Shown: positions 9,070 through 18,635 of the stretch, in pieces | Position numbering within the stretch: position 1 is the first letter of the stretch | Layout of the letters: the number at the start of each line of letters is the position of its first letter | Origin: Agarivorans sp. Toyoura001 | GTDB taxonomy: Bacteria; Pseudomonadota; Gammaproteobacteria; Enterobacterales; Celerinatantimonadaceae | Direction: 5' to 3' | Assembly: GCF_005405585.1 (NCBI RefSeq) | Contig: NZ_BJEQ01000001.1 | Coordinates: 1-64,000 of the forward strand | DNA length: 64,000 nt | The notes under the pieces: model-generated | Told to the model about the DNA's origin: nothing | Databases searched by the model: none | The model's input: the letters and a program-made list of their open reading frames with translations, nothing else | Translations under genes and position numbers: made by a program

Positions 9070-10152
9070 TTACTTTGCCCCAGCGACATCCCGCAAAATA
9101 TTAGCTAAAGTAACTTGCTGAACCTGTAAAGAATAATACTCTTCCACCGCCTTACGGCCGTTATTAGCATACCCTTCTCGCTTATCTTTAGACTCAAGCA
9201 AGGCGACTAATGCCTCTTGCCAAGACTCAGGAGTATCAGCCAATAAACCACTATCACTTTCAAGAACAATTTTTTCATTAACGCCTACAGGACTGCCAAC
9301 TACTGATACGCCACAAGCCATATATTGAATCAACTTATAACCACATTTTCCTTTTTCCCATGGACCATCTTTAAGCGGCATAATGCCGATATCTAGATTC
9401 TGAATAAATGGAACTTCACCGGCTTCGCTCCAGGAAAAAATTTCTAGATTAGTGTTCGGCAGATTCGAAATAGCGTCCTCTGTCGCTCCCATTAAATGCA
9501 AACGAACAGAGTACTTTTGCGCAAGCCAAGCTAGCTGCTCTGCAATATCATATAAGTAGACTTGAGTGGTGGGGCTACCTATCCAGCCTATGACTAAAGA
9601 TTGTTCTTCATTCTGTGCTTTAGTGTGATAACGCTGTAAATCTGGAACGGTAGGGATAATTGAAACCGCCTGCGCACCTGAAGATTTTGCATAATCAGCT
9701 AAGTGTTGATTACCAGCACTAACGTGGGAAGATAATTGCATGACTTTTCTGATCTTATGTTTAAGTAAAACTCTTACCAACCAATGCTTAGAAAGCTGAT
9801 AATGGGAGTAGATAGCATCGTCATAATCAACAACATAAGGAATACGAAACATTTTGAACACACGCTCTACCAGCGCCGGACAAAAAGGAAACACCTCCTT
9901 TTCTATCCACACTAAATCGTAGCGAGCAGCGCTAAGCAATACTTTTAACCGTAACAAATAGCGGCTTAAAAAACCTGTTCTTTTACCGGTGGCATATAGC
10001 TTATTCAGATAAGCGTTATCGTATAAGCTGTTTACCTCAACGTTAAAGCCTTGGCCATCTAAGTAAGGAAGGTATTGTAGCGTTCTTAATCGCGAACTAG
10101 CTCCTTGAGAAGAGTACTTAGTTAACGCTAGCACCTTAATTATTTTACTCAC
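9070..10152 (-). CDS. Glycosyltransferase, family 4-like
   Basis: About 360 residues with a GT-B fold pattern: SSRLRTLQYLPYL near the N-terminus, VIGWIGSPTT at the start of the donor domain, and GKCGYKLIQYMACGVSVVGSPVG as the nucleotide-sugar binding region. The frame is open to a TTG at 10164, but a GTG at 10152 leaves a shorter overlap with the preceding gene and has GGGGAG upstream, so I use it; either is possible. It probably extends the repeat unit built on the PglC-primed lipid. Specificity unknown. Confidence 0.8.
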   Translation of the reverse strand: MSKIIKVLALTKYSSQGASSRLRTLQYLPYLDGQGFNVEVNSLYDNAYLNKLYATGKRTGFLSRYLLRLKVLLSAARYDLVWIEKEVFPFCPALVERVFKMFRIPYVVDYDDAIYSHYQLSKHWLVRVLLKHKIRKVMQLSSHVSAGNQHLADYAKSSGAQAVSIIPTVPDLQRYHTKAQNEEQSLVIGWIGSPTTQVYLYDIAEQLAWLAQKYSVRLHLMGATEDAISNLPNTNLEIFSWSEAGEVPFIQNLDIGIMPLKDGPWEKGKCGYKLIQYMACGVSVVGSPVGVNEKIVLESDSGLLADTPESWQEALVALLESKDKREGYANNGRKAVEEYYSLQVQQVTLANILRDVAGAK

Positions 10153-11059
10153 TAGATTGCCCAACTCCCCAAAGTATTAGTTTTTTATACGCGGCAAAGG
10201 TCTCTTTTATACTCTGAATATCGCCACGCATTAAAGCCTTTAACGACCGAACGATAGGTTCAAAGGCCAGCGACGTAAAAGCAACAAAACTCGCTTGAGC
10301 GTAGCCAAAGTGTTTATAAGCATATTGCAAGCGACTACGTAATGAATAAAACAAGCGGCTTGCTTTAACTTGGTCGGAGGTTCCACCTCCTAAGTGATAA
10401 GCACTAACATCTGATAGAAAATAACTTGAATAACCACTTTTAAGTGCTCTGTAAGCAAAGTCAACTTCTTCATAATAAACAAAAAATCGCTCATCAAAAC
10501 CTGACAAATCAGCAAACAGTTTCGCTCTCACGAAGTAAAATGCACCGATGACTTGGTCAACGTTTTGATTACTTAAGTGGTCCCACTCCCTCATGGCCTG
10601 ACCTAGCTTTGGCCAAGGCCTATCCAAACCAATGGAGTGAAAAAATAAGCCTAAAGGAGAGGCTGTTCTCGAGCAGCTTCTAGCAACCTGATTATGCTCA
10701 TCCATTAATTTGACCCCACAAATGCCAACGTTTTGATTACAGGAACGCTGCATAAACTCGACAACCCCGTTAAGCGTACCTTCATATAATGCCGCATCGG
10801 GATTTAGAAAAAGTAAATATTCAGCACTGCATTGCGCAGCCCCTAAATTACAAGCCCTAGCAAAGCCTTTATTGGCAGTAAGTTGTTGTAAGTCTACCTC
10901 AGGATAATCAGCTATAAAGCGCAAAGAGTCATCACTAGAGTGATTATCAACAACCACGATTTTTCCAAGATGTTCGCCACCAAACTTGATGATCGACTCA
11001 ACACATTTTTCTAGTAGTTCTCTAGAGTTCCAATTTACGATAACGATATCTACAGCCAA
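10145..11059 (-). CDS. Glycosyltransferase family 2 (rhamnosyltransferase-like)
   Basis: 304-residue GT-A enzyme. It opens with DIVIVNWNSRELLEKC, has the metal-binding region LNPDAAL, and a later YYEEVDFAYRA motif typical of WbbL-type inverting transferases, many of which use dTDP-rhamnose. Rhamnose use would fit the dTDP-rhamnose operons in the window but is inference. The start is a TTG at 11057-11059 with AAGGA seven bases upstream. It lies 9 bases after the Wzy-like gene. Confidence 0.85.
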   Translation of the reverse strand: MAVDIVIVNWNSRELLEKCVESIIKFGGEHLGKIVVVDNHSSDDSLRFIADYPEVDLQQLTANKGFARACNLGAAQCSAEYLLFLNPDAALYEGTLNGVVEFMQRSCNQNVGICGVKLMDEHNQVARSCSRTASPLGLFFHSIGLDRPWPKLGQAMREWDHLSNQNVDQVIGAFYFVRAKLFADLSGFDERFFVYYEEVDFAYRALKSGYSSYFLSDVSAYHLGGGTSDQVKASRLFYSLRSRLQYAYKHFGYAQASFVAFTSLAFEPIVRSLKALMRGDIQSIKETFAAYKKLILWGVGQSSE

Positions 11060-11068
11060 AACCAGTCC

Positions 11069-12280
11069 TTAGTTCGCGCTTTTTTTAGTCAAGATAAGTG
11101 GCATAGCAAGCAATGCAAAAACAATGAGCCAAGAGGTTAGTAAGGATAAATACTGATCTTGGAACCATTGAATAAACAAAGCGTACACGCTAATTGAGTA
11201 CGCAAGAATATACCCATAGCCTCCGCGTATTGCACCTTTGTATAAAACGGTATGAAAAACACCAAATACAAATTGTGAAATGAGTATGTAACTTAAGCCA
11301 AAGTCCAAATAATACGGATAAAAAACCGTATACACATTAGTAGCATGTGGAATGTATACGTAGTCTTTCACCAACTTAACTGGGTTCCATTCAAAACCTA
11401 ACTTGGCTAACACAGCGTAAAACGTTCTAAATGTGTTTGAACCGTAAGCTAAATCGGGCTGAGAGCTCAATACAACATCTATTGCCGATACGCCACCGAG
11501 CAGATAAACATAAAGCGCTGAAAGAGCACCACCCGACCCTTCACCTACTTTTCCCATAATGGTTCCAATTAAAAAAAAGAAAACAAATATGAGGAAAAAA
11601 CCACTAGCAAAAACTTTTAAGCCAAATTTTTCGGGTTTAATAAACGAAAAAATGAACAGCAGAGTAATAACTAAAAGAAAAAAGTAAGTTCGTCCGGTAC
11701 TCATTAGTACATAGAACAGCGCAACAGGAAGTATCAGTAAAAACCACTGTTTTCCTCGCTTGTTGCCAATATCTAAAGCAACAAGAAATAAGGCCGACAA
11801 AGCCACTAAGCTTAAATATCCCATCCAACCAAAGCTGCCACCAAAGGCTTCGTTATTTAAGCCGAGCCGAAGATTCATCATAAATGAATCGGTGGTGCCA
11901 TGGGCGGCAATAGACCGAGCTCGATTAAACATTAATGGCGAAACCAAGGCTGCCATAACAAAGTAGCCAATATAAAATCGCCTAAAATACGGAACGTCAT
12001 AACGACTCACAATGTCTTCGGTATTTCGGTGCTGAAACAAATAAGCAACAAGAATTGCGCCCCCGGTAAAGCAAGCTAGAGAAAACAAAACCACCGAGAG
12101 AACATGAGGTCCAGCAGGAAACAAACCATGCGGCACAAAGGTATGTAGCACTAAAATAGACGCCCACATAACGGAGTGAATAATGGCAGGGTGTCGAAAG
12201 TCTTTAAATACAACATTATTAAACACCACAAAGGAGCAGGCAATGACACACGCAATGACCGACAGTAAGCTAGGAAACAT
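11069..12280 (-). CDS. O-antigen/oligosaccharide polymerase, Wzy-like
   Basis: Integral membrane protein of 403 residues with about ten hydrophobic segments and a periplasmic loop region after the middle, which is the general form of Wzy or EpsG-like repeat-unit polymerases. Sequence conservation in this group is low, so the call rests on topology plus position between a flippase and glycosyltransferases. It overlaps the flippase gene by 11 bases. Alternative: an O-antigen ligase-like protein. Confidence 0.72.
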   Translation of the reverse strand: MFPSLLSVIACVIACSFVVFNNVVFKDFRHPAIIHSVMWASILVLHTFVPHGLFPAGPHVLSVVLFSLACFTGGAILVAYLFQHRNTEDIVSRYDVPYFRRFYIGYFVMAALVSPLMFNRARSIAAHGTTDSFMMNLRLGLNNEAFGGSFGWMGYLSLVALSALFLVALDIGNKRGKQWFLLILPVALFYVLMSTGRTYFFLLVITLLFIFSFIKPEKFGLKVFASGFFLIFVFFFLIGTIMGKVGEGSGGALSALYVYLLGGVSAIDVVLSSQPDLAYGSNTFRTFYAVLAKLGFEWNPVKLVKDYVYIPHATNVYTVFYPYYLDFGLSYILISQFVFGVFHTVLYKGAIRGGYGYILAYSISVYALFIQWFQDQYLSLLTSWLIVFALLAMPLILTKKSAN

Positions 12281-13589
12281 CTAAAGCATCTTCCGAATTA
12301 GCATTATGCTGTTTTGCCAAACTCAATGTTGCTAAAGACAACAGGCTTGTATCAAGCAACACCCTAATTACCCAAGCAATAGCTGCCCCTACGATGCCCC
12401 ACTGGCTAATAGAAAAATAGAGTAAACCGACAAAAATCGGCAGCTCAATGCAGTGCGCTAACGCAGTAATTTTAGTTTTACCGTTAGCGTGCAACCAAGC
12501 ATATAACATTGCCCCTATCGCATTAAGGTAAACACCCACACACATAATTTGGCCTACCAGAATTGAGCTATCATCAACAAACTGCCCCACCCATAGTCTT
12601 AATAGATAAGGCATTAGCCAAAACAACAAGCCACACACAAAGGCCATACCGATAATTACGATGATTAACCAACGCTTAAAAACAGCGCTAGCTTGCAGCC
12701 TATCAGCCGTAAGCAGCCGACTAATGGTAGGAAAAGCAACTGAACTAATCGCTCCAACCACCACTAAAGATTGAACTGACACCTCATAAGGAATCACATA
12801 AAGCGTGACCGCAGAAGCCGACAACAAAATGCTAATAAAGAAGCGATCTACCTGAACCAGGAACGGCCCAATAACACTACTTAAAGTGACCCAACCGGAA
12901 AACGTAAAGAGTTCTCGTACTAAACTAAGCTCAAAAACAAATACTCGCTGCAAGTTAGCTTCATCCATTTGTTTATTAGCAAAAGCCCGATAAACAAAAA
13001 AAGCGACAAGCCGAGAAACGACCAAGCTAGCAATAAGAAAGCTTAGGTTCTGACTATACATAGAAACGATAAAAGGTAGGCCGAAATTTGCAGCGCCAAG
13101 CAGCATGCGAAGAACACTAATTCCCTTAAAGTTTAGATAAGCCTCGTTAACCCCCTTATAGGTGGCACTTAACGCTTGCAACGGAATAGCTAAAGCAAGT
13201 AAAGCAATCGACCATGTAAGTTCTTCATTAGTGACATCTTCGCGTGGAATGTACTCTTGTAAGCCAGCCGCTAAAAAGACGATCACAGCAAACAGAGAAA
13301 TCACACTAAATATAGAGGTTAAAGTGAGAGCAGTAGATACCAAAGGAGAAATACATTGGTGCTGATTAGCACCAATGTAGCTTGCTACTTTTTGCGTGAC
13401 AGCCCTTCCAATCCCTAAATCTAAAATACTGGCATAGCCAATGGCAGCCCAAGCAAGGGCTATAAACCCAAAGCGCTCTAGGCCAATACTTTCAATTAAA
13501 CTTGGTATGGAAATCGCGGCGACGAGCAGCGGGAACAGCAACCCAAGCATGTTCCAAAGAATATGAGTAACTTTCACGCCATTACCCAT
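12270..13589 (-). CDS. Polysaccharide flippase, Wzx-like (MATE/MOP superfamily)
   Basis: 439 residues with about twelve predicted hydrophobic helices and the RxxA-type glycine-rich start of polysaccharide transporters. It would flip the undecaprenyl-linked repeat unit to the periplasm. It is the promoter-proximal gene of the lower assembly line (3.5-13.6 kb) and is divergent from the glycine-zipper lipoprotein gene, so the 13590-13887 gap should contain its promoter. Confidence 0.85.
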   Translation of the reverse strand: MGNGVKVTHILWNMLGLLFPLLVAAISIPSLIESIGLERFGFIALAWAAIGYASILDLGIGRAVTQKVASYIGANQHQCISPLVSTALTLTSIFSVISLFAVIVFLAAGLQEYIPREDVTNEELTWSIALLALAIPLQALSATYKGVNEAYLNFKGISVLRMLLGAANFGLPFIVSMYSQNLSFLIASLVVSRLVAFFVYRAFANKQMDEANLQRVFVFELSLVRELFTFSGWVTLSSVIGPFLVQVDRFFISILLSASAVTLYVIPYEVSVQSLVVVGAISSVAFPTISRLLTADRLQASAVFKRWLIIVIIGMAFVCGLLFWLMPYLLRLWVGQFVDDSSILVGQIMCVGVYLNAIGAMLYAWLHANGKTKITALAHCIELPIFVGLLYFSISQWGIVGAAIAWVIRVLLDTSLLSLATLSLAKQHNANSEDALDVS

Positions 13590-13887
13590 GATGTTATATA
13601 TCTAATAACTGATCCTTAGCTTTCTTCAGTATCCTTACTGAATATACTTATTAACAAACAAAACAAAAAGTTAATGATTTCGCAGCACAAATGTACCACT
13701 GAACTCGGTTTAGCCCAATATTATGTTTCAGTTATTACCTAAAAAATACTAAACCGTGAGCTAACATCAATTGAGTAAATTAACAGCTTTTCACTTACGC
13801 ATAGTTTACTATTTAGAAAAGAGCTCCCTAATTACCACTGCGGTAAAACGCCTGGATAATCGAACGCTATTACACCAAGGACGTAAA

Positions 13888-14544
13888 ATGGCCATAAGCT
13901 TACTAAAACAAATTATTCCGAACAAAAAGCTATTACTCAAGCTTGCTTCAGCGAGCTTTCTATCCATTAGCCTTTTTAACACTAGTGGCTGCGCAAATAC
14001 CGCAGAAGGCGCTGGAACAGGCGCTTTAGCAGGCGCTGCTGGCGGACTAGTATCGGGATTAATTTGGGGCGGCGATCCTTTGGAATCGGCCGCGAGAGGC
14101 GCAGCCGTAGGTGCAGCATCAGGTGCTGCTGTAGGTGCAGTGCAAGATGCTAAACAAAGCTCTGCAAAGGAAACACCACAACAAGCTAGTGAAAACAGCT
14201 CCAATGAACTACCAAGTAAACAACAGCTTATTGCCGCTATTGGCGAGCCGGCGGTTGATGGCATAGTTGCATTGGCTAAATGTGATTACTCTGGCGCGTT
14301 AAGTAAAGCTAAGTTATCCAAAGCCACCAGCGAGCTACATTACCAAGAGGCTGGTGTATGGCTTGAAGCCCTGAGCTACGCAGAGACTGGGGATGTCGAT
14401 AAACTAAACGCCAGTTATGCCGAAATTATCAAGCTAGATAAACAAGTGAGTAATGTACTTGAAGCCCAAACCGAACTGTCAGAAAGCTTAACTAAACTGA
14501 AACAGATTAGACTTGAGCACAACCTTCCAGAAAGTTGTTCGTAG
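13888..14544 (+). CDS. Glycine-zipper putative lipoprotein
   Basis: Small envelope protein of 218 residues from the ATG at 13888, which has AAGGACG upstream. A basic start and hydrophobic stretch lead to a cysteine at residue 35 (NTSGC), a weak lipobox because -3 is Thr, not Leu. A glycine/alanine zipper with repeated GAxxG and AAxGA motifs covers about residues 39-90, suggesting membrane association of the Rick17kDa type. The C-terminal half is helical with no recognised domain. It is the only intact plus-strand gene inside the polysaccharide locus and may be unrelated to it. The frame is also open from a TTG at 13771. Confidence 0.7.
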   Translation: MAISLLKQIIPNKKLLLKLASASFLSISLFNTSGCANTAEGAGTGALAGAAGGLVSGLIWGGDPLESAARGAAVGAASGAAVGAVQDAKQSSAKETPQQASENSSNELPSKQQLIAAIGEPAVDGIVALAKCDYSGALSKAKLSKATSELHYQEAGVWLEALSYAETGDVDKLNASYAEIIKLDKQVSNVLEAQTELSESLTKLKQIRLEHNLPESCS

Positions 14545-14636
14545 TTCTTTAACACGCTGAAACAATAGCTCTAAAAAATAACTATTCAGCTAACTCTTCA
14601 GGTCTATAGCTTGTAATTGACAAAAAAGCCCGGAGA

Positions 14637-14915
14637 TTAAGTTCGATATAGCACTTTAACCACATGCCAGCCGTGTTTAGTTTTCACTAAGTGTGGCACG
14701 AGTATTTCACCACTAAAGCATACCTTGTCAAACTGCGGCACCATTTGACCGCGCCTAAACTCACCTAAATCGCCACCTTTTTTACCAGAAGGACAAGATG
14801 AGAATTTTCTAGCTAAAGTTTGAAATTTGGCACCATTTTTAAGCTGCTCGATAATGTCTTCAGCTTGTTGTTTATGCTTTACCAAAATGTGTAAGGCGGC
14901 GGCTGTTCTTGCCAT
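14637..14915 (-). CDS. ppiC: Parvulin-type peptidyl-prolyl isomerase
   Basis: 92-residue single-domain parvulin matching PpiC of E. coli in length and layout. It starts AAALHILVK with the conserved catalytic-region histidine, then [16 protein letters not shown] and a GWHVVKV ending. Cytoplasmic prolyl isomerase; no signal peptide. A housekeeping gene lying between ugd and the lipoprotein gene, with no sign of a role in polysaccharide export. Confidence 0.93.
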   Translation of the reverse strand: MARTAAALHILVKHKQQAEDIIEQLKNGAKFQTLARKFSSCPSGKKGGDLGEFRRGQMVPQFDKVCFSGEILVPHLVKTKHGWHVVKVLYRT

Positions 14916-14976
14916 AATGGTTCCTAATTAAATAAAAGCGATTATACGTCAAGCTTATAGTTCAGCTAAATAACTA

Positions 14977-15012
14977 ACTCAAAAGCCAAAGTAAACACCT
15001 CGGCTTTTGAGT
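14977..15012 (-). terminator. Terminator-like hairpin after ugd
   Basis: An 11-base perfect inverted repeat (ACTCAAAAGCC / GGCTTTTGAGT) with a 14-base loop starts about 20 bases past the ugd stop. The following T tract is broken (TAGTTATTT), so termination may be partial. It separates ugd from ppiC. Confidence 0.55.
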
Positions 15013-15031
15013 AAATAGAAAGTGATGAATG

Positions 15032-16198
15032 TTAATCACTACCAAACAAATCGCGGGTATACACTTTATCAGCAACATCTTTAATATCATCTACCATGCG
15101 GTTAGCGATAATGACATCGCAGCTTTTCTTGAACTCTTCTAAATCGCGATATACTTTTGAGTGAAAAAATTCATCTTCTTCCATCACCGGCTCGTAAATG
15201 ACTACCTCAATACCCTTAGCTTTTATACGCTTCATAATGCCTTGAATACTCGATGCCCTAAAATTATCAGACCCCGACTTCATAATAAGACGATATATCC
15301 CTACTCGCTTTGGATTGCGTTTTACAATCGATTCCGCAACGAAGTCTTTACGAGTAGTGTTTGCATCTACAATCGCACCAATAATGTTATTGGGTACGTC
15401 TTTGTAGTTAGCTAGCAACTGCTTTGTATCTTTAGGTAAGCAATAACCGCCATAACCAAAAGACGGATTGTTATAGTGATTACCAATACGCGGGTCTAGG
15501 CCTACGCCTTCAATAATGTGGCGACTGTCTAAGCCATGGGTTTCGGCATAGGTATCGAGCTCATTAAAGTAAGCCACGCGCAGCGCTAGGTAAGTATTTG
15601 CAAATAGTTTAATCGCTTCTGCTTCGGTTGAATCGGTAAGCAGTACATCAATGTTTTCTTTTATTGCCCCCTCTACCAACAAATCGGCAAACACTTGTGC
15701 ACGTTCAGATTCCTCCCCCACTACAATTCGTGATGGATGTAGGTTATCGTGCAGCGCTCTGCCCTCGCGCAAAAATTCAGGCGAGAAAATTACGTTATCA
15801 ACACCAAACTTTTCCCGTACAGATTTGGTGTAACCCACTGGCACAGTTGATTTGATTACCATTACAGCTTGGGGATTAATCTCCAATACATCGGCAATTA
15901 CCGCTTCTACCGATTTAGTATTAAAGTAATTAGTCTCTGGGTCATAGTCGGTAGGCGTAGAGATAATTACGTAGTCAGCATCGGCATAAGCCTGTTGCTT
16001 ATCCAAAGTGGCGGTGAAATTAAGGGTTTTATTGGCTAAAAAGTCTTCAATTTCAACATCTACAATCGGCGATTGTTTGTTGTTCAGTAAGGTTACTTTT
16101 TCAGGAACAATATCTACAGCGACCACTTCGTGATGCTGTGCAATCAACATAGAATTGGACAGTCCTACATAACCTGTACCAGCTACTGCTATCTTCAT
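15032..16198 (-). CDS. ugd: UDP-glucose 6-dehydrogenase
   Basis: Oxidises UDP-glucose to UDP-glucuronate with two NAD. The 388-residue short form is common in Enterobacteria and Vibrios. The NAD-binding motif [10 protein letters not shown] is at residues 7-16, the STVPVGYT loop is near residue 117, and the catalytic cysteine C253 sits in [14 protein letters not shown]. It supplies UDP-glucuronate for surface polysaccharide. It is 81 bases downstream of rfbD copy 1 on the same strand and may be cotranscribed with it. Confidence 0.96.
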   Translation of the reverse strand: MKIAVAGTGYVGLSNSMLIAQHHEVVAVDIVPEKVTLLNNKQSPIVDVEIEDFLANKTLNFTATLDKQQAYADADYVIISTPTDYDPETNYFNTKSVEAVIADVLEINPQAVMVIKSTVPVGYTKSVREKFGVDNVIFSPEFLREGRALHDNLHPSRIVVGEESERAQVFADLLVEGAIKENIDVLLTDSTEAEAIKLFANTYLALRVAYFNELDTYAETHGLDSRHIIEGVGLDPRIGNHYNNPSFGYGGYCLPKDTKQLLANYKDVPNNIIGAIVDANTTRKDFVAESIVKRNPKRVGIYRLIMKSGSDNFRASSIQGIMKRIKAKGIEVVIYEPVMEEDEFFHSKVYRDLEEFKKSCDVIIANRMVDDIKDVADKVYTRDLFGSD

Positions 16199-16279
16199 TA
16201 ACTCTTCTCTACAAAAGTGGGCATAATAATGTTTGCTATGTATGGTGACACTTTATAACTTAAAACATTTGTCACTCAA

Positions 16280-17155
16280 TTATAACTTGGCAATGACGCG
16301 AGATAAGGCGTTGCGCCAGTCACTGGCCCCCACTCCCCAAGCATCAAACATACTGCCACAATCCATTACAGAGTATGCTGGGCGCGGCGCGGGTAAAGGA
16401 TAGTCTTCGGTCTTAATAGCATTTAGTTTCGCCGCCTTGCTTAGCTTACCTTGGGCTAGCCCTTCAGCCAAAATCGCACGGGTAAAGCCATGCCAAGAGG
16501 TAGGTAAATCACCGCAGTGGTGATAAGAGCCCCAAGCGGTGTTGCCGCCTTTTATTTGCGCACAACAATGTAAAATAGCCGCGGCTAAATCCCCTGCATA
16601 GTTGGGGCAGCCATATTGGTCGGCAATGACGCCTAGCTCTTCTCGCTCACCACCTAAGCGCAGCATGGTTTTCACAAAGTTGTTCCCATACTCCGAGAAT
16701 ACCCAGGCGGTGCGAATAATAATATGTTCCGCTAAGGTATTACGCACTGCTTCTTCCCCCTGCCATTTGGTTTCACCATAAATCCCTAAAGGCTTGGCTG
16801 GGTGAGTGGGTAAATAAGGGGTGGTAGCAGTGCCGTCAAACACATAATCGGTAGAGACATGAATGATAGGGATGCCCACTTGCTTGGCAGCCTTAGCCAA
16901 ATATTCAGGGCCCTTGGCGTTTATTGCTGTTGCTAACTCCACTTCTGTTTGCGCTTTATCTACGGCAGTATGCGCAGCGGCATTTACAATAACATCCGGT
17001 TGAGTACTAGCAACAAAATCGATTACGGCCTGCTCATTGGTAATATCCAAATCTTGGAAGTCAGTAGCGATTACCGTAAATTGCGGGTTAGTTTCGGCAA
17101 GGTCTTGCAGACATGAACCTAGTTGCCCATTGGCACCAGTTAGCAATATTTTCAT
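16280..17155 (-). CDS. rfbD: dTDP-4-dehydrorhamnose reductase, copy 1
   Basis: Last step of dTDP-L-rhamnose synthesis: NADPH reduction of dTDP-4-keto-rhamnose. SDR fold of 291 residues, cofactor motif GANGQLG at residues 7-13, catalytic Tyr126 and Lys130 in YGETK. Its start shares one base with the rfbC stop. The last quarter (GKLSKAAKLNA onward) differs from copy 2 at 22647-23522, whereas the first three quarters are identical, so the edge of the repeated block falls inside this gene. Confidence 0.96.
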   Translation of the reverse strand: MKILLTGANGQLGSCLQDLAETNPQFTVIATDFQDLDITNEQAVIDFVASTQPDVIVNAAAHTAVDKAQTEVELATAINAKGPEYLAKAAKQVGIPIIHVSTDYVFDGTATTPYLPTHPAKPLGIYGETKWQGEEAVRNTLAEHIIIRTAWVFSEYGNNFVKTMLRLGGEREELGVIADQYGCPNYAGDLAAAILHCCAQIKGGNTAWGSYHHCGDLPTSWHGFTRAILAEGLAQGKLSKAAKLNAIKTEDYPLPAPRPAYSVMDCGSMFDAWGVGASDWRNALSRVIAKL

Positions 17156-17691
17156 TACGCGAATAGTTCCTTTAAGGCCAAACCTTGCTTATCTTTATCT
17201 GAGAGCAACACATCTTTAAGTGGCCACTGTATACCCACGTCACTATCATCCCAAGCTAAGCAGCCTTCATCACTTGGGTCATAGTAATCGGTACATTTGT
17301 ACTCAAAATCAGCCACTTCACTGGTCACGACAAAGCCATGGGCCAAGCCTGGCGGCACCCAAAACTGGCGTTTGTTTTCTTCACTGAGCACCACCCCAGC
17401 CCAACTGCCAAAAGTGGGAGAGTCAGGGCGGATATCCACAGCCACATCAAACACACTACCGCGTACTACGCGTACTAACTTGCCTTGCGGCTTACTCTTT
17501 TGAAAATGCAGACCGCGTAATACACCTAATCCTGAGCGGGAGTGGTTATCTTGCACAAAATCCATATCAATATTTAGCGCCGTTTTATAACGCTCGGCTT
17601 GGAAGGTCTCTAGAAAAAAGCCGCGCTCATCACCAAACACCTTAGGCTCGATGATTTTTACATCGGCGATACACGTCTCTAACACGTTCAC
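17155..17691 (-). CDS. rfbC: dTDP-4-dehydrorhamnose 3,5-epimerase, copy 1
   Basis: Epimerises C3 and C5 of dTDP-4-keto-6-deoxyglucose. The 178-residue cupin-type enzyme carries the catalytic His62 in LRGLHFQ, the acid/base tyrosine region FEYKCTDYY, and the PPGLAHGF motif. Identical in sequence to the second copy at 23522. It sits between rfbA and rfbD in the usual minus-strand operon order. Confidence 0.96.
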   Translation of the reverse strand: MNVLETCIADVKIIEPKVFGDERGFFLETFQAERYKTALNIDMDFVQDNHSRSGLGVLRGLHFQKSKPQGKLVRVVRGSVFDVAVDIRPDSPTFGSWAGVVLSEENKRQFWVPPGLAHGFVVTSEVADFEYKCTDYYDPSDEGCLAWDDSDVGIQWPLKDVLLSDKDKQGLALKELFA

Positions 17692-17726
17692 TGTTACATT
17701 CCTTAATCTTATTGCTGGCTTGGTGC

Positions 17727-18626
17727 TTACGCGTGCTGCTCGTCTAAAAGCCGTTGTAAGTATTGCCCATAGCCGGTTTTTTTCAGGGCATTAGCCTGAG
17801 CCTGCAAGCCTTGCTCACTCAGCCAACCTTGGTGAAAAGCAATCTCTTCTAAGCACGCGACTTTTAAGCCTTGGCGATGTTCAATGGTTTGTACGTATTG
17901 ACCTGCTTCTAATAAGGAGTCATGCGTGCCGGTATCTAACCACGCAAAACCGCGGCCGAGCAGCTCTACATTCAGCATGCCTTTTTCAAGATACGCCATG
18001 TTCACATCGGTAATCTCTAGCTCACCGCGTGGCGATGGCTTAATGGCTTTAGCAATCTCTACTACGCGGTTATCATAAAAATACAAACCGGTGACTGCGT
18101 AGTTTGATTTAGGCTGTGCTGGCTTCTCTTCAATGCTTAAAGCCTTGCCCTGTTTATCGAACTCCACCACACCAAAGCGCTCTGGGTCGGTAACATGATA
18201 ACCAAATACGGTAGCGCCAGTGGCTTTACCAGTAGCATTTAATAACTTATTACTAAAATGCTGGCCATAAAAAATATTGTCACCCAAAATTAGTGCAACA
18301 TTATCATCACCAATAAATTGCTCACCAATAATAAAGGCTTGGGCTAGGCCATCTGGGCTAGGCTGCTCGGCATAACTCAAGTTAATACCAAATTGGCTAC
18401 CATCGCCCAGCATTTTTTGATAATTGGGTAAATCTTCGGGAGTAGAAATAAGCAAAATATCTTTAATGCCAGAAAGCATTAATACCGAGAGCGGGTAAAA
18501 AATCATCGGCTTATCGTAAATTGGCAATAACTGTTTAGAGGTACCCATAGTAATAGGATGCAAGCGGGTACCACTGCCGCCGGCCAATACAATCCCTTTG
18601 TAGGGTTTAGCACTGATGTTATTCAT
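17727..18626 (-). CDS. rfbA: Glucose-1-phosphate thymidylyltransferase, copy 1
   Basis: Makes dTDP-glucose from dTTP and glucose-1-phosphate, the entry step to dTDP-rhamnose. 299 residues, with the nucleotidyltransferase signature [13 protein letters not shown] near residue 15 and the LGDNIFYG motif near 110. The protein is identical to copy 2. It follows rfbB after nine bases. Confidence 0.96.
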   Translation of the reverse strand: MNNISAKPYKGIVLAGGSGTRLHPITMGTSKQLLPIYDKPMIFYPLSVLMLSGIKDILLISTPEDLPNYQKMLGDGSQFGINLSYAEQPSPDGLAQAFIIGEQFIGDDNVALILGDNIFYGQHFSNKLLNATGKATGATVFGYHVTDPERFGVVEFDKQGKALSIEEKPAQPKSNYAVTGLYFYDNRVVEIAKAIKPSPRGELEITDVNMAYLEKGMLNVELLGRGFAWLDTGTHDSLLEAGQYVQTIEHRQGLKVACLEEIAFHQGWLSEQGLQAQANALKKTGYGQYLQRLLDEQHA

Positions 18627-18635
18627 AAATGGCTC

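Noticed and set aside
13809-14264. Minus-strand 151-codon frame rich in Ala and Pro
   Set aside because: Antisense image of the glycine-zipper repeat of the lipoprotein gene, whose low-complexity codons keep the opposite frame open.
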